This document shows positions 25,671-35,426 of a stretch of 64,000 nt of DNA, piece by piece; the first letter of the stretch is position 1, and every line of letters starts with the position of its first letter. The position numbers and the translations under genes were made by a program. This stretch comes from Planctomycetaceae bacterium (lineage in GTDB: Bacteria > Planctomycetota > Planctomycetia > Pirellulales > Pirellulaceae): NCBI GenBank assembly GCA_002709045.1, contig PAPJ01000038.1, positions 1-64,000 of the forward strand. The letters are read 5' to 3'. The notes beneath the pieces are model-generated. The model was not told the origin of the DNA and searched no databases. It worked only from the letters and a program-made list of their open reading frames with translations.

Positions 25671-27992
25671 ATGCGAATAAATCGCCGTACCACGATTAAA
25701 TCTCTTGCGGCAGGTACACTCGCCGGTATCTCCGCTGAAAACGCTGCCGTCGGTAAAATCAAGACTCTCATCGACTTGGAACCTATTGAACGATGGCGTG
25801 TCACACACGATCGCGTCTGGTTGGGAGGCGAATTCTGGACAAATCCGATGGAGGACTGGCGTATTAAAGATGGCTGGGCTCAATGCCAAACTACGGCAGA
25901 ACACCGTAGTATTCATAGTGTTACTCGACAACTTGACAATTTAAGTGAAGCGTTCGCGATGAGCGTGGAATTATCCAGGTCCACCCATATCAACCAGGAT
26001 GGCGGAGCGGGGTTCAAATTGGGTGTCAAAAGCGATCTGAATGAATACCGATCAAACATGTTCTCCCGGTCCGGCGTGATCGCGGGAATTATTCGAGACG
26101 AGTTGGTAATAGCAGGCAAACGAGTAAAACTCACAGCCACACCGGCGATGAGCCATGTCGTTCTTGACCTCACAGGGACACCTAACGGGAATAAGTATAC
26201 TCTTAAACTTTCCGCTCGTGATCCGGCGAATGATACATCACTAGGTAGTCTTACGGCCGAACTTCCGGCAAGCAACTGCCTGGGTAATATTTCACTCGTC
26301 AGCCAATATACCGGTCCTCGCCAGCGATATAAACTTCCCGGATATAAGTTTCGTAACTGGCTTGTTGGCGGCGATGCAATTTCCCATCGATCCGAAAGGA
26401 AGTTTGGGCCAATCCTGTGGACAATGTACACGTTGAGCGACTCTCGCCACGAAGACGGATTCGTCTTGAAACTCAGCGCTTTAACAGGGCCAATGGGGAA
26501 ATCCGATAATCACAGAATTGAATTGGAGGTTGAGCGCGACGGACTCTGGACTTCGCTTGGAATGGCCGAACTACATGCCGATGCCTGGACGGCAACATTC
26601 CGAATTCCAAATTGGGATGAAACACGCGATATCCCCTACCGTGTGCGATATGTACAACAGTTTAAGGATGCCACTACAGTTACTGATTACTGGCAAGGTG
26701 TGATTCAGAAAAATCCCAGGGGGGAACCGCTGCGTCTTGCCGCACTGACCTGCCAAAACGATTATGGTTTCCCTTATGAACCGGTCGCGAATAATGTAGT
26801 AAAACTGCGACCGCATTTACTTTATTTTTCGGGTGATCAACTCTATGAAAACCACGGTGGCTATGGAATCATCCGCGAACCTGCCCAACCCGCGATTCTT
26901 AATTATCTACGAAAGTACTACCAGTTTGGATGGGCATTTCGGGAATCAATGCGAAACGCGCCAGTAATCTGTCTTCCAGACGACCATGACGTGTTTCAAG
27001 GAAACATCTGGGGCGAAGGTGGGGCAGCCATGGCCGATCTTGATCAGGGTACTTCATCAAAGGGAGGGTACCGGGAACCTGCACGGATGGTGAATACGGT
27101 ACACATTACCAACTGTGCTCACCACCCAGATTTCTTTGATTCCACACCCTCCAAGCAGGATATCAGTGTCTACTATGGCGATCTTGTGTACGGCGATGTA
27201 AGTTTTGCAATCCTCGCAGATCGGCAATTCAAGAGTGGCCCTGATCGAGTGGAAACCGGCTCTGGTAGAGCAGACCATGTCCGTGACCCAGAATTCGATA
27301 CTTCGGTCTTAGACGCACCCGGTCTGATCTTACTGGGAGAACGTCAGGAACAGTTTCTTAGACACTGGAGTCAGGACTGGCGCGGTCATCGACTGAAGGT
27401 ATTATTAAGCCAGACCGTTTTTGCCGGCGTTGCAACACATCATGGCGGTTATAACGGTTATCTTAAAGCCGATCTTGATTCCGGTGGGTGGCCACAGACA
27501 GCACGTAATAACGCTATCAGCATTATCCGGAAATCAGGCGCGCTACACATCAACGGTGACCAGCATCTTACATCGCTCGTACAATATGGCGTCGATCAAC
27601 AACGAGACAGCAACTGGTCATTCTGTACGCCCGCAATTGCCGCCGGTTATCCGCGCTGGTGGCGACCCGACGATCTTGGAATATTGCCAGGCAATCGACC
27701 ACAACACGGTTTAGAAAACACCGGAGAATATTTAGACGGCTTTGGCAATATGGCTTACGTTTATGCAACTGGTAATCCGGAGGTGGCTTCAAAACGACCA
27801 CGTTATGAACGCGCACACCAAAAAGGAAGTGGGTTTGGGTTTATTCTTATTGACACGAGGGCTCGGACATACGAAATCCATGCATTCAGGTTCGACATCA
27901 ATCCCCTTGACGGTAAACCGGGTAATGAGTTTGCCGGTTGGCCGGTGACTATTCACCAGGACGAGAACAGGGGTGAGAACAGGATTTCATGA
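25671..27992 (+). CDS. PhoD-like metallophosphatase (alkaline phosphatase D family)
   Basis: Large secreted protein of 773 aa. The ATG at 25671 is preferred over an upstream start at 25647 because MRINRRTTIKSLAAG then begins a twin-arginine signal. The first ~350 residues are beta-rich, with an N-terminal sandwich that may bind substrate. The PhoD catalytic part follows: FSGDQLYENH near 389, LPDDHDVFQGN near 436, LADRQFKSGP, and INGDQHLTS near 629, giving the metal-binding Asp and His residues. PhoD enzymes cleave phosphodiesters and monoesters using Ca/Fe. It is longer than typical PhoD because of the N-terminal extension. Convergent with the FMN reductase at 28017. Confidence 0.88.
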   Translation: MRINRRTTIKSLAAGTLAGISAENAAVGKIKTLIDLEPIERWRVTHDRVWLGGEFWTNPMEDWRIKDGWAQCQTTAEHRSIHSVTRQLDNLSEAFAMSVELSRSTHINQDGGAGFKLGVKSDLNEYRSNMFSRSGVIAGIIRDELVIAGKRVKLTATPAMSHVVLDLTGTPNGNKYTLKLSARDPANDTSLGSLTAELPASNCLGNISLVSQYTGPRQRYKLPGYKFRNWLVGGDAISHRSERKFGPILWTMYTLSDSRHEDGFVLKLSALTGPMGKSDNHRIELEVERDGLWTSLGMAELHADAWTATFRIPNWDETRDIPYRVRYVQQFKDATTVTDYWQGVIQKNPRGEPLRLAALTCQNDYGFPYEPVANNVVKLRPHLLYFSGDQLYENHGGYGIIREPAQPAILNYLRKYYQFGWAFRESMRNAPVICLPDDHDVFQGNIWGEGGAAMADLDQGTSSKGGYREPARMVNTVHITNCAHHPDFFDSTPSKQDISVYYGDLVYGDVSFAILADRQFKSGPDRVETGSGRADHVRDPEFDTSVLDAPGLILLGERQEQFLRHWSQDWRGHRLKVLLSQTVFAGVATHHGGYNGYLKADLDSGGWPQTARNNAISIIRKSGALHINGDQHLTSLVQYGVDQQRDSNWSFCTPAIAAGYPRWWRPDDLGILPGNRPQHGLENTGEYLDGFGNMAYVYATGNPEVASKRPRYERAHQKGSGFGFILIDTRARTYEIHAFRFDINPLDGKPGNEFAGWPVTIHQDENRGENRIS

Positions 27993-28016
27993 AGTCAACA
28001 TCGTTGTAACCATATA

Positions 28017-28514
28017 TTAAGGAAGCATTTGCTTTAATGTCTCAAGCATGGCGTCAATGGAATCGGGATTAGCTTCCTTGTTTTTACTGCTAAGCACTTC
28101 CCGACCAATCACCGTGGCCCCGAGATGCCCAAACTGTAATCGCATAGCCGTCAGGACCTTTTGCCCCCCCCCACCGGAGTGCGTCGCTAAGGCTACAGGC
28201 AAGCCATTGAACATTTCGCGGAAGTCGTCACCTTGCGTAGACATCCATGCAATAGCGCTGGTTAAATTAGGAGGGATGCTTCCATTATATTCGGGCGCGA
28301 TCACCCAGAGGGCATCCGCGTCGAGCATAAGTTGGTGCAACTTTGGATAATCATCGCCCGGACCGGTTTCAAAGTCACGCATACAGAAAAGCGGGATTTT
28401 GAACTCACTTAAGTCAATTAGCGTTGATACGATCTCTTTTTCTATAGCAGCGGAATATACTTTATTTCCAAGCTCAAAGTTTGAACCGGCAGTTGTTGCA
28501 AGGATTAATAACAT
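28017..28514 (-). CDS. NADPH-dependent FMN reductase family protein
   Basis: Flavodoxin-fold protein of 165 aa, without signal peptide and therefore cytoplasmic. Visible elements: LILATTAGSNF as phosphate loop, PEYNGSIPPNLTSAIAW, the usual quinone/FMN reductase motif, and ATHSGGGGQKVL. Relatives reduce FMN, quinones, azo dyes or chromate with NAD(P)H. AAGGGG lies five bases before the ATG. The glycine motif is encoded by a run of nine G (28164-28172 on plus as C), in frame here. It is transcribed alone and is one of few cytoplasmic enzymes in the first 38 kb. Confidence 0.9.
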   Translation of the reverse strand: MLLILATTAGSNFELGNKVYSAAIEKEIVSTLIDLSEFKIPLFCMRDFETGPGDDYPKLHQLMLDADALWVIAPEYNGSIPPNLTSAIAWMSTQGDDFREMFNGLPVALATHSGGGGQKVLTAMRLQFGHLGATVIGREVLSSKNKEANPDSIDAMLETLKQMLP

Positions 28515-28721
28515 GACAACCCCTTCGAATGATAATTGTTGTGTCTTTCAATTGTGGCGTTAGTGGACGTTTCTTTCAATTGCACGTCTCCGGAAAGATC
28601 CCATTTTTCTCAGACTGGGGTGATAAGGTTGTACGTTTAACTCCGATAAATAGATATACTCCGGGCGTTCGCATTTCATTATAATAAGGTGGCGAAGAGG
28701 ATTATTTGATAAGGGACTTAC

Positions 28722-30083
28722 ATGGCAGCCAAACATGACATCCAACGTCGTCTGATGCTTCGTGCAGGTCTGTTAGCGGGGACAACACTAAGCCTCGCTG
28801 ATCAACTCTTTCGATCTGAATTATCGAAAGCCCGAACCGGGTCATCACCAACGAATAAGAACTGTATCCTGTTGTACATGACCGGCGGCCCGGCACAACA
28901 GGAAACGTTCGACATGAAACCCGATTGCGATGACCGATTTCGCGGTGAGTTTCTGCCTGCCTCCACTAAGATTCCGGGGATCCAGATCTGCGAGCATCTT
29001 CCGGGATTGGCGTCTCAAATCGATAAATATGCCATCATTCGTTCCACCTGGCATGAAAGCAATACTCACGGGGTTGGTGTTCACTACAATCTCACAGGAC
29101 TCAAGCATGCACCTAGACAACGGGGGGAGCCCCAGGTGTCCCGTGACGACCCGCCCAGTATCGGCGGGGCGTTACGTCAATTGCGGGGCGATCGCAATGG
29201 ACTACCAGCAGCGGTACATCTACCAGTCCGCATCGGTGACCAAAATAATTTCCGTTGGGGCGGACAGCATGCAGGCTTTCTAGGTCAGCAATATGATCCA
29301 CTGACATTAATCGAGGAGTCCTGGAAACCCGGGACATTGCCAACTAGTTTCCTTCCTCCTGAAGGCGTGGGAGTTGGTCGTCTACGAGACCGGGTACAAT
29401 TGTTGAAAAATGTTGAAAAGTCAACGATAACCGGGTCCAAAGACGACAATCCGGAATTATATCAACAGGCGCGCGAACGGGCACTGAGCATCCTGCAATC
29501 AGATTCGGTTTGGAAAGCCTTTCTGATCGAAGAGGAAACACCAACTACGATTGATCGCTACGGCGATAATAAATTCGGTCGAAGTTGCCTTGTCGCTAGA
29601 AGGCTAGTGGAACGCGGCGTATCTTTCGTCACAGTACCCTGGATGCATCTTCATTCAACTAAAAACTTCGACACCCACGCAAACCATTTCAAAGTAATGA
29701 AGGACTTGTTGCTTCCACCGATGGATCAGGCTATGAGCGCGCTATTTGAAGACCTTCAACAGCGCGGATTATTAGACACTACTTTGGTCGCATGGACCGG
29801 GGAATTTGGAAGAACGCCCACAATAAACCGAAATGCCGGTAGAGATCACTGGGGCAAGGTTTATAGCACATTATTAGCCGGGGCGGGAATACGCGGAGGA
29901 CAGGTTTATGGCAGCACCGACAATATCGGCGGTGAACCTAAAGACCACCCGGTGTATGTAAGCGATTTTATAGCCACAATTTATAAGGTTCTTGGATACG
30001 ACAGTAGTACACTCGTCCACGATAGATTTGGACGGCCACATCCAATCGTACAAGGCACTCCAGTTAAGGCACTATACGGGTAA
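28722..30083 (+). CDS. DUF1501 family protein, class B
   Basis: DUF1501 protein of 453 aa, first gene of the run 28722-37894. The N terminus QRRLMLRAGLLAG fits a Tat signal. Motifs: MTGGPAQQETFDMKP (Glu instead of Asp in the first motif), TGEFGRTPTIN, GRDHWGKVYS, LAGAGIRGGQVYG, and HDRFGRPHPI at the end. It is class B, although a PSCyt/PSD1 + class A pair lies two genes downstream, so this operon holds both classes. A TATAAT at 28680-28685 precedes it without a convincing -35. Divergent from the FMN reductase. Function unknown. Confidence 0.92.
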   Translation: MAAKHDIQRRLMLRAGLLAGTTLSLADQLFRSELSKARTGSSPTNKNCILLYMTGGPAQQETFDMKPDCDDRFRGEFLPASTKIPGIQICEHLPGLASQIDKYAIIRSTWHESNTHGVGVHYNLTGLKHAPRQRGEPQVSRDDPPSIGGALRQLRGDRNGLPAAVHLPVRIGDQNNFRWGGQHAGFLGQQYDPLTLIEESWKPGTLPTSFLPPEGVGVGRLRDRVQLLKNVEKSTITGSKDDNPELYQQARERALSILQSDSVWKAFLIEEETPTTIDRYGDNKFGRSCLVARRLVERGVSFVTVPWMHLHSTKNFDTHANHFKVMKDLLLPPMDQAMSALFEDLQQRGLLDTTLVAWTGEFGRTPTINRNAGRDHWGKVYSTLLAGAGIRGGQVYGSTDNIGGEPKDHPVYVSDFIATIYKVLGYDSSTLVHDRFGRPHPIVQGTPVKALYG

Positions 30084-30089
30084 TACTCC

Positions 30090-31025
30090 ATGATTCGTTC
30101 TCTTTTCCTACCAATACTGATTACTCTACTTACCGTTAATCTCCAGGCAGCCGATTTAACGGATCTGGTTGATCCTCAAACGACAATGAAGAAAATCGCC
30201 GGTGATATGAAGTTTACCGAAGGCCCCGTGTGGGAACCGAAGACGCAAAGATTAATCTTTTCCGACATTCCAAATAGCAAACTCATGGCATGGAATCCGT
30301 CGCAAGGACTCACAGTTTTTCGGGAAAGCAAAAATGCTAACGGTAATATTTTGGATCTACAGGGAAATTTGATATCTTGTCAGCACACCGGTCGTAATCT
30401 TATTCGAATTTCCGCCGACGGGAAAACGGATGTGATCATCGACAATTATCAAGGTAAAAAATTAAACTCGCCTAATGATGTTGCTGTACATCTGGATGGT
30501 AGTTTTTGGTTTACCGATCCACCATGGGGCCTTTGGGGTGCCAATAATACGGCCGAACTCGACGGCCACTGGGTTTATCGTGTTGATCCCAATACAGGCA
30601 AGGCTGAAGCGATTATTACAGATTTAGCTATGCCCAATGGTATTATATTTTCTCCAGATTTCTCCTTTCTCTATGTCGCAGACACCGGTGGACATCCACG
30701 CCATCCCGACCAAACACTGCGGAACGCACCGGATCTAATACGATGCTATAAAATCACAAATAAAGGCGTTCTCGGTCGACTCTTATTTACGATCAATGAA
30801 GGTAGTGATGGGATGGCAATGGATATATCCGGAAATTTGTACACCACTCATGCCGGGAAGATTAACATCTTCGATGCCCGCGGCCGATTAATTGGACGAC
30901 TTGATTGCCCTGAAAGCCCAGCAAATGTTACTTTTGGTGGCAACGATTATAAGACGCTGTTTATTACAGCACGAACCTCCTTATATTCATTACAGATGAA
31001 AATAAGAGGGGCACACGCTCAATAA
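30090..31025 (+). CDS. Secreted SMP-30/gluconolactonase-family protein
   Basis: Six-bladed propeller of 311 aa with a Sec signal (about 1-21). SMP-30/gluconolactonase marks: FTEGPVWEP (metal Glu), SPNDVAVHLDGSFWFTDP (metal Asn), NGIIFSPD and EGSDGMAMD (metal Asp). The family hydrolyses sugar lactones made by oxidation of aldoses at C1. That reaction suits a neighbour that oxidises sugars, which makes it the best biochemical hint for this operon. It begins 6 bp after the DUF1501 gene, and its stop overlaps the next start (TAATG). The exact lactone is not known. Confidence 0.9.
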   Translation: MIRSLFLPILITLLTVNLQAADLTDLVDPQTTMKKIAGDMKFTEGPVWEPKTQRLIFSDIPNSKLMAWNPSQGLTVFRESKNANGNILDLQGNLISCQHTGRNLIRISADGKTDVIIDNYQGKKLNSPNDVAVHLDGSFWFTDPPWGLWGANNTAELDGHWVYRVDPNTGKAEAIITDLAMPNGIIFSPDFSFLYVADTGGHPRHPDQTLRNAPDLIRCYKITNKGVLGRLLFTINEGSDGMAMDISGNLYTTHAGKINIFDARGRLIGRLDCPESPANVTFGGNDYKTLFITARTSLYSLQMKIRGAHAQ

Positions 31026-33973
31026 TGATTTTTTATCTGCCAAAATTCGTCGCTAATGATAAACACTGGAGACCACACGTGGGCATCCGGTATTTATTCT
31101 ATTTTTTAGTACCTTACATGCTTACCTGTACGTCGTTACATGCAGATGAATTCTTTGAAAAAAAGGTTCGACCCCTGTTAGTTGCTAAGTGTTATCAGTG
31201 TCACGCCGGTACAAAAACATCCGGAGGCCTGGCTCTTGATACTAAAGAGGGCTGGGCTAAGGGTGGAGAATCCGGTGCGGCAATAGTACCGGGCGATATT
31301 GAAGCAAGTCTACTGATCGATGCTATTAATTATAAGGGTTTGGAGATGCCTCCGGCCGATGAGGGTGGCAAGCTTACCTCTGATGAGATTGCCATTCTCA
31401 CCTTTTGGGTAAAAAACGGAGCTGTCGACCCCAGAATCACAGGACAGCATATTGGGGGCATGTCCCGAGCAGAAGCTAAGTCTTGGTGGGCTTATCAACC
31501 AGTTTCTCCCATTGATCAGGCAGATTCTCCGGAATTAATAGACATATATATCAATAGAAGGCTTCAACAGCATGGATTAGAAGCGCAGGATCTTTCCACT
31601 CGTCGCGAGTTGATTCGTCGAGCCACATACGATCTAACTGGCTTACCACCAACTTATGAAGAGGTAGTGACATTCCAACAGGATCCCTCACCGCATGCTT
31701 TTCGTAAGGTTGTCGATCGTTTGCTTGCATCAGACGAATACGGGGAGCACTGGGGGCGGCACTGGCTTGATGTGATTCGTTACGCGGATACCGCTGGCGA
31801 AAATTCAGATCGACCTTTACCACACGCCTGGCGTTACAGAAATTGGGTCATTCAATCGATCAATCAGGATATTGCATTCACAGATTTTGTACAACAACAA
31901 CTTGCCGGTGACCTCCGGCCACTTGGCGAGTCAACCGATCACAAGAATGACGGCATCATAGCAACCGGATATCTCGCTGTATCCCGGCGTTATGGTCATG
32001 ACATTAACAAAGATATTCATCTAATGCATGAAGATGTGATAGACAATGTCGGCAAGGCATTTCTCGGCATGACTATAGGTTGTGCCCGCTGTCACGATCA
32101 TAAATATGATCCAATAACGGCGAATGATTATTATGCGATATATGGTATTTTTAGCAGCACCAATTTCTCATTTCCAGGTTGCGAACCAATACCGCAACCA
32201 AGTGATCTTATACCCCTGACATATGTCGGGGAGCAAGCGCGCGAATACGAGACATATCTCGCTGCTAAGGCCCGATACGATGCCAACAGGCCAAACAATC
32301 CGGAAACCATTCAAAACCTTAAAGACCTGGCGGCACCATCATTAACTTTATTGGCGACGGCAAATGTTGGACAAAATGGCAACGAAAAATTAGAAGTGCA
32401 TCTTGGTGACAATCGTATCCACAGGATTAAAAAGGATGAAGTTCTACAATTACGAATCAACCGCAACGGCAACTACGGTGCGGATACGACCGGGATCCGG
32501 TTAAATATTCAAAACAAACAGGATCCGGAAAAAAATTGGTCTTCACAAGAACTGATCGCGCTGATCGATTCCGATTCACCGTTCATAGAGGTGCGTGGAG
32601 CCAGATGGGCTTTTTTGGATCCCACCAACGGTCCTAAATATCTTGTAACAAAACGACTCGAGATCGGAGGTCACGCGGCTCTAAAGGGTTGGGCGTTTGG
32701 AGACAATCCTTCCTTTTACGCAAATACTAGCAATACCACTGTTTCGGCCTGGACAACTTTACCACCGCAAACACTTTTTACTCATCCCGGCCCCAACGAA
32801 GACGCTGCCATCGCCTGGATCTGTCCCGAAGACGGGGAATATGAAATATCAGGACACGTACTAGATGGTCATCGCGGAGCGGGCGACGGAGTGACTTTTT
32901 ACATCGAACATATTCAATCCGCCGTGTTTGGTAATGGGCTGGCTAAACTCGGCAACGCCAACGGCAATCTAACACCACCTACGCCTTTGATACCACCAGT
33001 CGCATATGCCGTTACCGAGGGTACGGTAGCAGATGCACCGTTACAAATTCGGGGTGATCCGGAACAACCCGGTGATAATGTTCAAAGACGATGGTTGGAA
33101 GTGTTTGGCGGTACACCTTTAACCAATCCGCAAGATAGCGGACGTTTAGAATTGGCGCACTGGGTTACCGCCCATCCGTTATTTGCCCGCGTACTCGCAA
33201 ATCGGATCTGGCAATGGCATTTTGGCAGCGGTATTGTATCAACATCGAACGACTTCGGTTCACGGGGGGCAGCTCCGACGCATCCTCAGCTGCTGGAGTT
33301 TTTAGCGGGGCAGGTAATCGCTAATGGCTACCAACTTAAGCCGTTACACCGTCTGATTATGCAAAGTGATGCCTATCAGCGAAGCTCTCATGGTTCTGAA
33401 CTTGCAAATACGGAGGACCCATCCAACCAGTTGCTGAGTCACTTTACGCCACGCCGCCTTTCGGCAGAGGAAATTCGCGATTCACTTCTATTGGTTAGTA
33501 AGGAACTTGACACGCAACCGGGACAACATCATCCATTCCCACCGGAGACTAGCTGGAATTTTAGTCAACATGCGCCCTTCAACGCCGTCTATGCAACTAA
33601 CAAACGAAGCGTTTATATGATGGTCCAACGCCAGCGACGACATCCCTTTTTGGCGTTATTCGACGGTCCCGATCCAAATGCAAGTACTCCTGTTCGCGGG
33701 CAAACAACCGTACCCACGCAGGCACTTTATTTTCTTAACGATGAATTTTTCCATAGCTCGGCCAATCTCACGGCTACAATTATTCTAGCGAGCGAACGAT
33801 CGGCGACCACGATCGAGGAAATTTATCAACTACTATTTCAACGTATGCCAACAGCTGCAGAAACCGATATAACGCTTAATTTCGTCAACAGCTATGACGG
33901 TACTAATAAACAGAAGTGGCAGGCGATTACCCGGGTTTTACTATCCAGCAATGAATTTTTATATGTGGACTAG
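31025..33973 (+). CDS. PSCyt1-PSCyt2(DUF1549)-PSD1(DUF1553) cytochrome with beta-sandwich insert
   Basis: Exported cytochrome of 982 aa, the longest of the four. ATG 31025 overlaps the upstream stop by one base. A GTG at 31079 would give a shorter and more regular signal peptide, so the start is uncertain. Heme sites: C56-YQC-H60 in PSCyt1 and CARCHDHKYDP from C353 in DUF1549. Between about 430 and 660 lies an insert with AWICPEDGEYEISGHV, which reads like a beta-sandwich carbohydrate-binding module. PSD1 contains ARVLANRIWQW and STSNDFGSRG and ends NEFLYVD. Followed after 27 bp by a class A DUF1501 gene. Role inferred only. Confidence 0.92.
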   Translation: MIFYLPKFVANDKHWRPHVGIRYLFYFLVPYMLTCTSLHADEFFEKKVRPLLVAKCYQCHAGTKTSGGLALDTKEGWAKGGESGAAIVPGDIEASLLIDAINYKGLEMPPADEGGKLTSDEIAILTFWVKNGAVDPRITGQHIGGMSRAEAKSWWAYQPVSPIDQADSPELIDIYINRRLQQHGLEAQDLSTRRELIRRATYDLTGLPPTYEEVVTFQQDPSPHAFRKVVDRLLASDEYGEHWGRHWLDVIRYADTAGENSDRPLPHAWRYRNWVIQSINQDIAFTDFVQQQLAGDLRPLGESTDHKNDGIIATGYLAVSRRYGHDINKDIHLMHEDVIDNVGKAFLGMTIGCARCHDHKYDPITANDYYAIYGIFSSTNFSFPGCEPIPQPSDLIPLTYVGEQAREYETYLAAKARYDANRPNNPETIQNLKDLAAPSLTLLATANVGQNGNEKLEVHLGDNRIHRIKKDEVLQLRINRNGNYGADTTGIRLNIQNKQDPEKNWSSQELIALIDSDSPFIEVRGARWAFLDPTNGPKYLVTKRLEIGGHAALKGWAFGDNPSFYANTSNTTVSAWTTLPPQTLFTHPGPNEDAAIAWICPEDGEYEISGHVLDGHRGAGDGVTFYIEHIQSAVFGNGLAKLGNANGNLTPPTPLIPPVAYAVTEGTVADAPLQIRGDPEQPGDNVQRRWLEVFGGTPLTNPQDSGRLELAHWVTAHPLFARVLANRIWQWHFGSGIVSTSNDFGSRGAAPTHPQLLEFLAGQVIANGYQLKPLHRLIMQSDAYQRSSHGSELANTEDPSNQLLSHFTPRRLSAEEIRDSLLLVSKELDTQPGQHHPFPPETSWNFSQHAPFNAVYATNKRSVYMMVQRQRRHPFLALFDGPDPNASTPVRGQTTVPTQALYFLNDEFFHSSANLTATIILASERSATTIEEIYQLLFQRMPTAAETDITLNFVNSYDGTNKQKWQAITRVLLSSNEFLYVD

Positions 33974-34000
33974 GAACTTTTCATTAAGTCGAATTAGTTT

Positions 34001-35410
34001 ATGACAAAAACAAATGGAATACATATTGAAGGTATGAACCGAAGATCAATGTTACGGTCCTCGGTGGCAGGCTCGTTGTTATTATCCGGTATCACGGAAT
34101 GTCTGGCTCTTGACGACTCGGGACCACTATCTCCCAAAACAACGCATTTCCCGGCTCAGGCAAAGAACGTTATTTTTCTGTTTATGACCGGCGGCGTCTC
34201 TCATATCGATACATTCGACCCAAAACCGGCCTTACACAGAGATCACGGCAAGGAAATCGTGGCCGATCATCCTGAGATCAAGGAACGACCGGGGTACGAA
34301 CGAATTTATCTAAAACAACCTCAATGGGAGTTCTCGCCACATGGAGAATCCGGCATTGAGGTTAGTACATTGTTCCCGCATGTTGCCAACTGCGTAGACG
34401 ATTTAGCTATTATTCGATCGATGCACACGTCCCATTCAAACCACTACAACGCAACATTGGGGATGCATACCGGTTCGTTTTCGGTTTCCCGGCCTAGTAT
34501 TGGATCCTGGATAACCCATGGCATGGGTACTGTAAACCAGAACCTTCCAGGGTTTGTGGTAATCGCTCCACGTCAGACCTATGCTGGTACACAGGTATAT
34601 TCAAATGATTTTTTGCCCGCTGTAAATCAGGGAACGCTGGTAGTACCCGGTACTGAGCCGGTAGCAAACGTAAGCCCACGTCTTCCTAAAGATAAGCAAC
34701 GACTGGAATTAGACGCATTACAGGCTATCAACGCACTGCATGCTAACTCTCGCAGGAATACCGCCGCGTTGAATGCGCGAATGAAAAGCTTCGAGACTGC
34801 CTACGGCATGCAACAGGCCGTACCCGATGCCTTTGACTTTAGCAAAGAATCCAAAGAGACACTCGAAAGTTATGCTGTAGATATTAATTCTACAACCGGA
34901 TTTGGCTGGCAGTGCCTGGCCGCGCGCCGACTCGTAGAACGGGGTGTACGCTTCGTTGAATTGATCGATACCGGTTCGTCGGGCAACTGGGATGCTCATG
35001 GTGATATGATGACGCATGTTGCCTTAGCCAAAAATGTAGATCAGCCAATAGGAGCACTAATTAAGGATCTCAAGCAGCGCGGAATGCTGGAAGATACGCT
35101 GGTAGTCTGGACCACGGAATTCGGACGCACCCCCTTCAATAATACCGCCGATGCAAAAGGTCGCGAACACCATCCATGGGCATTTACATCATGGCTTGCC
35201 GGCGCCGGTGTTAAAAAGGGTATTACTTATGGGGAAACCGATGAACATGGATTACGTTCGATGGTTGATAAAGTACATGTCCACGACTTCCATGCCACAA
35301 TCCTGCATCTGCTCGGGTTCGATCACGAAAAACTCACTTACCGGCATGCCGGCAGGGATTATCGTCTTACCGACGTCGAAGGATCGGTCGTGAAAGGTAT
35401 TCTTTCTTAG
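34001..35410 (+). CDS. DUF1501 family protein, class A
   Basis: DUF1501 protein of 469 aa. MNRRSMLRSSVAGS near residue 12 and the hydrophobic run after it form a Tat-type signal; the Met at position 12 is an alternative start. Motifs: MTGGVSHIDTFDPKP, HGKEIV, TTEFGRTP, GREHHPWAF (variant of GRDHNxxGF), LAGAGVKKG and closing LTDVEG (variant of LTDVHG). It is the most diverged class A copy but keeps the pairing, being the gene right after a PSCyt/PSD1 gene. The FG-GAP gene follows by 16 bp. Function unknown. Confidence 0.92.
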   Translation: MTKTNGIHIEGMNRRSMLRSSVAGSLLLSGITECLALDDSGPLSPKTTHFPAQAKNVIFLFMTGGVSHIDTFDPKPALHRDHGKEIVADHPEIKERPGYERIYLKQPQWEFSPHGESGIEVSTLFPHVANCVDDLAIIRSMHTSHSNHYNATLGMHTGSFSVSRPSIGSWITHGMGTVNQNLPGFVVIAPRQTYAGTQVYSNDFLPAVNQGTLVVPGTEPVANVSPRLPKDKQRLELDALQAINALHANSRRNTAALNARMKSFETAYGMQQAVPDAFDFSKESKETLESYAVDINSTTGFGWQCLAARRLVERGVRFVELIDTGSSGNWDAHGDMMTHVALAKNVDQPIGALIKDLKQRGMLEDTLVVWTTEFGRTPFNNTADAKGREHHPWAFTSWLAGAGVKKGITYGETDEHGLRSMVDKVHVHDFHATILHLLGFDHEKLTYRHAGRDYRLTDVEGSVVKGILS

Positions 35411-35426
35411 ACAGAGGACTCAACCC

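Noticed and set aside
25913..26431. 172-codon minus-strand frame inside the PhoD-like gene
   Set aside because: Lies opposite the N-terminal domain of a continuous 773-aa protein and shows no known fold marks.
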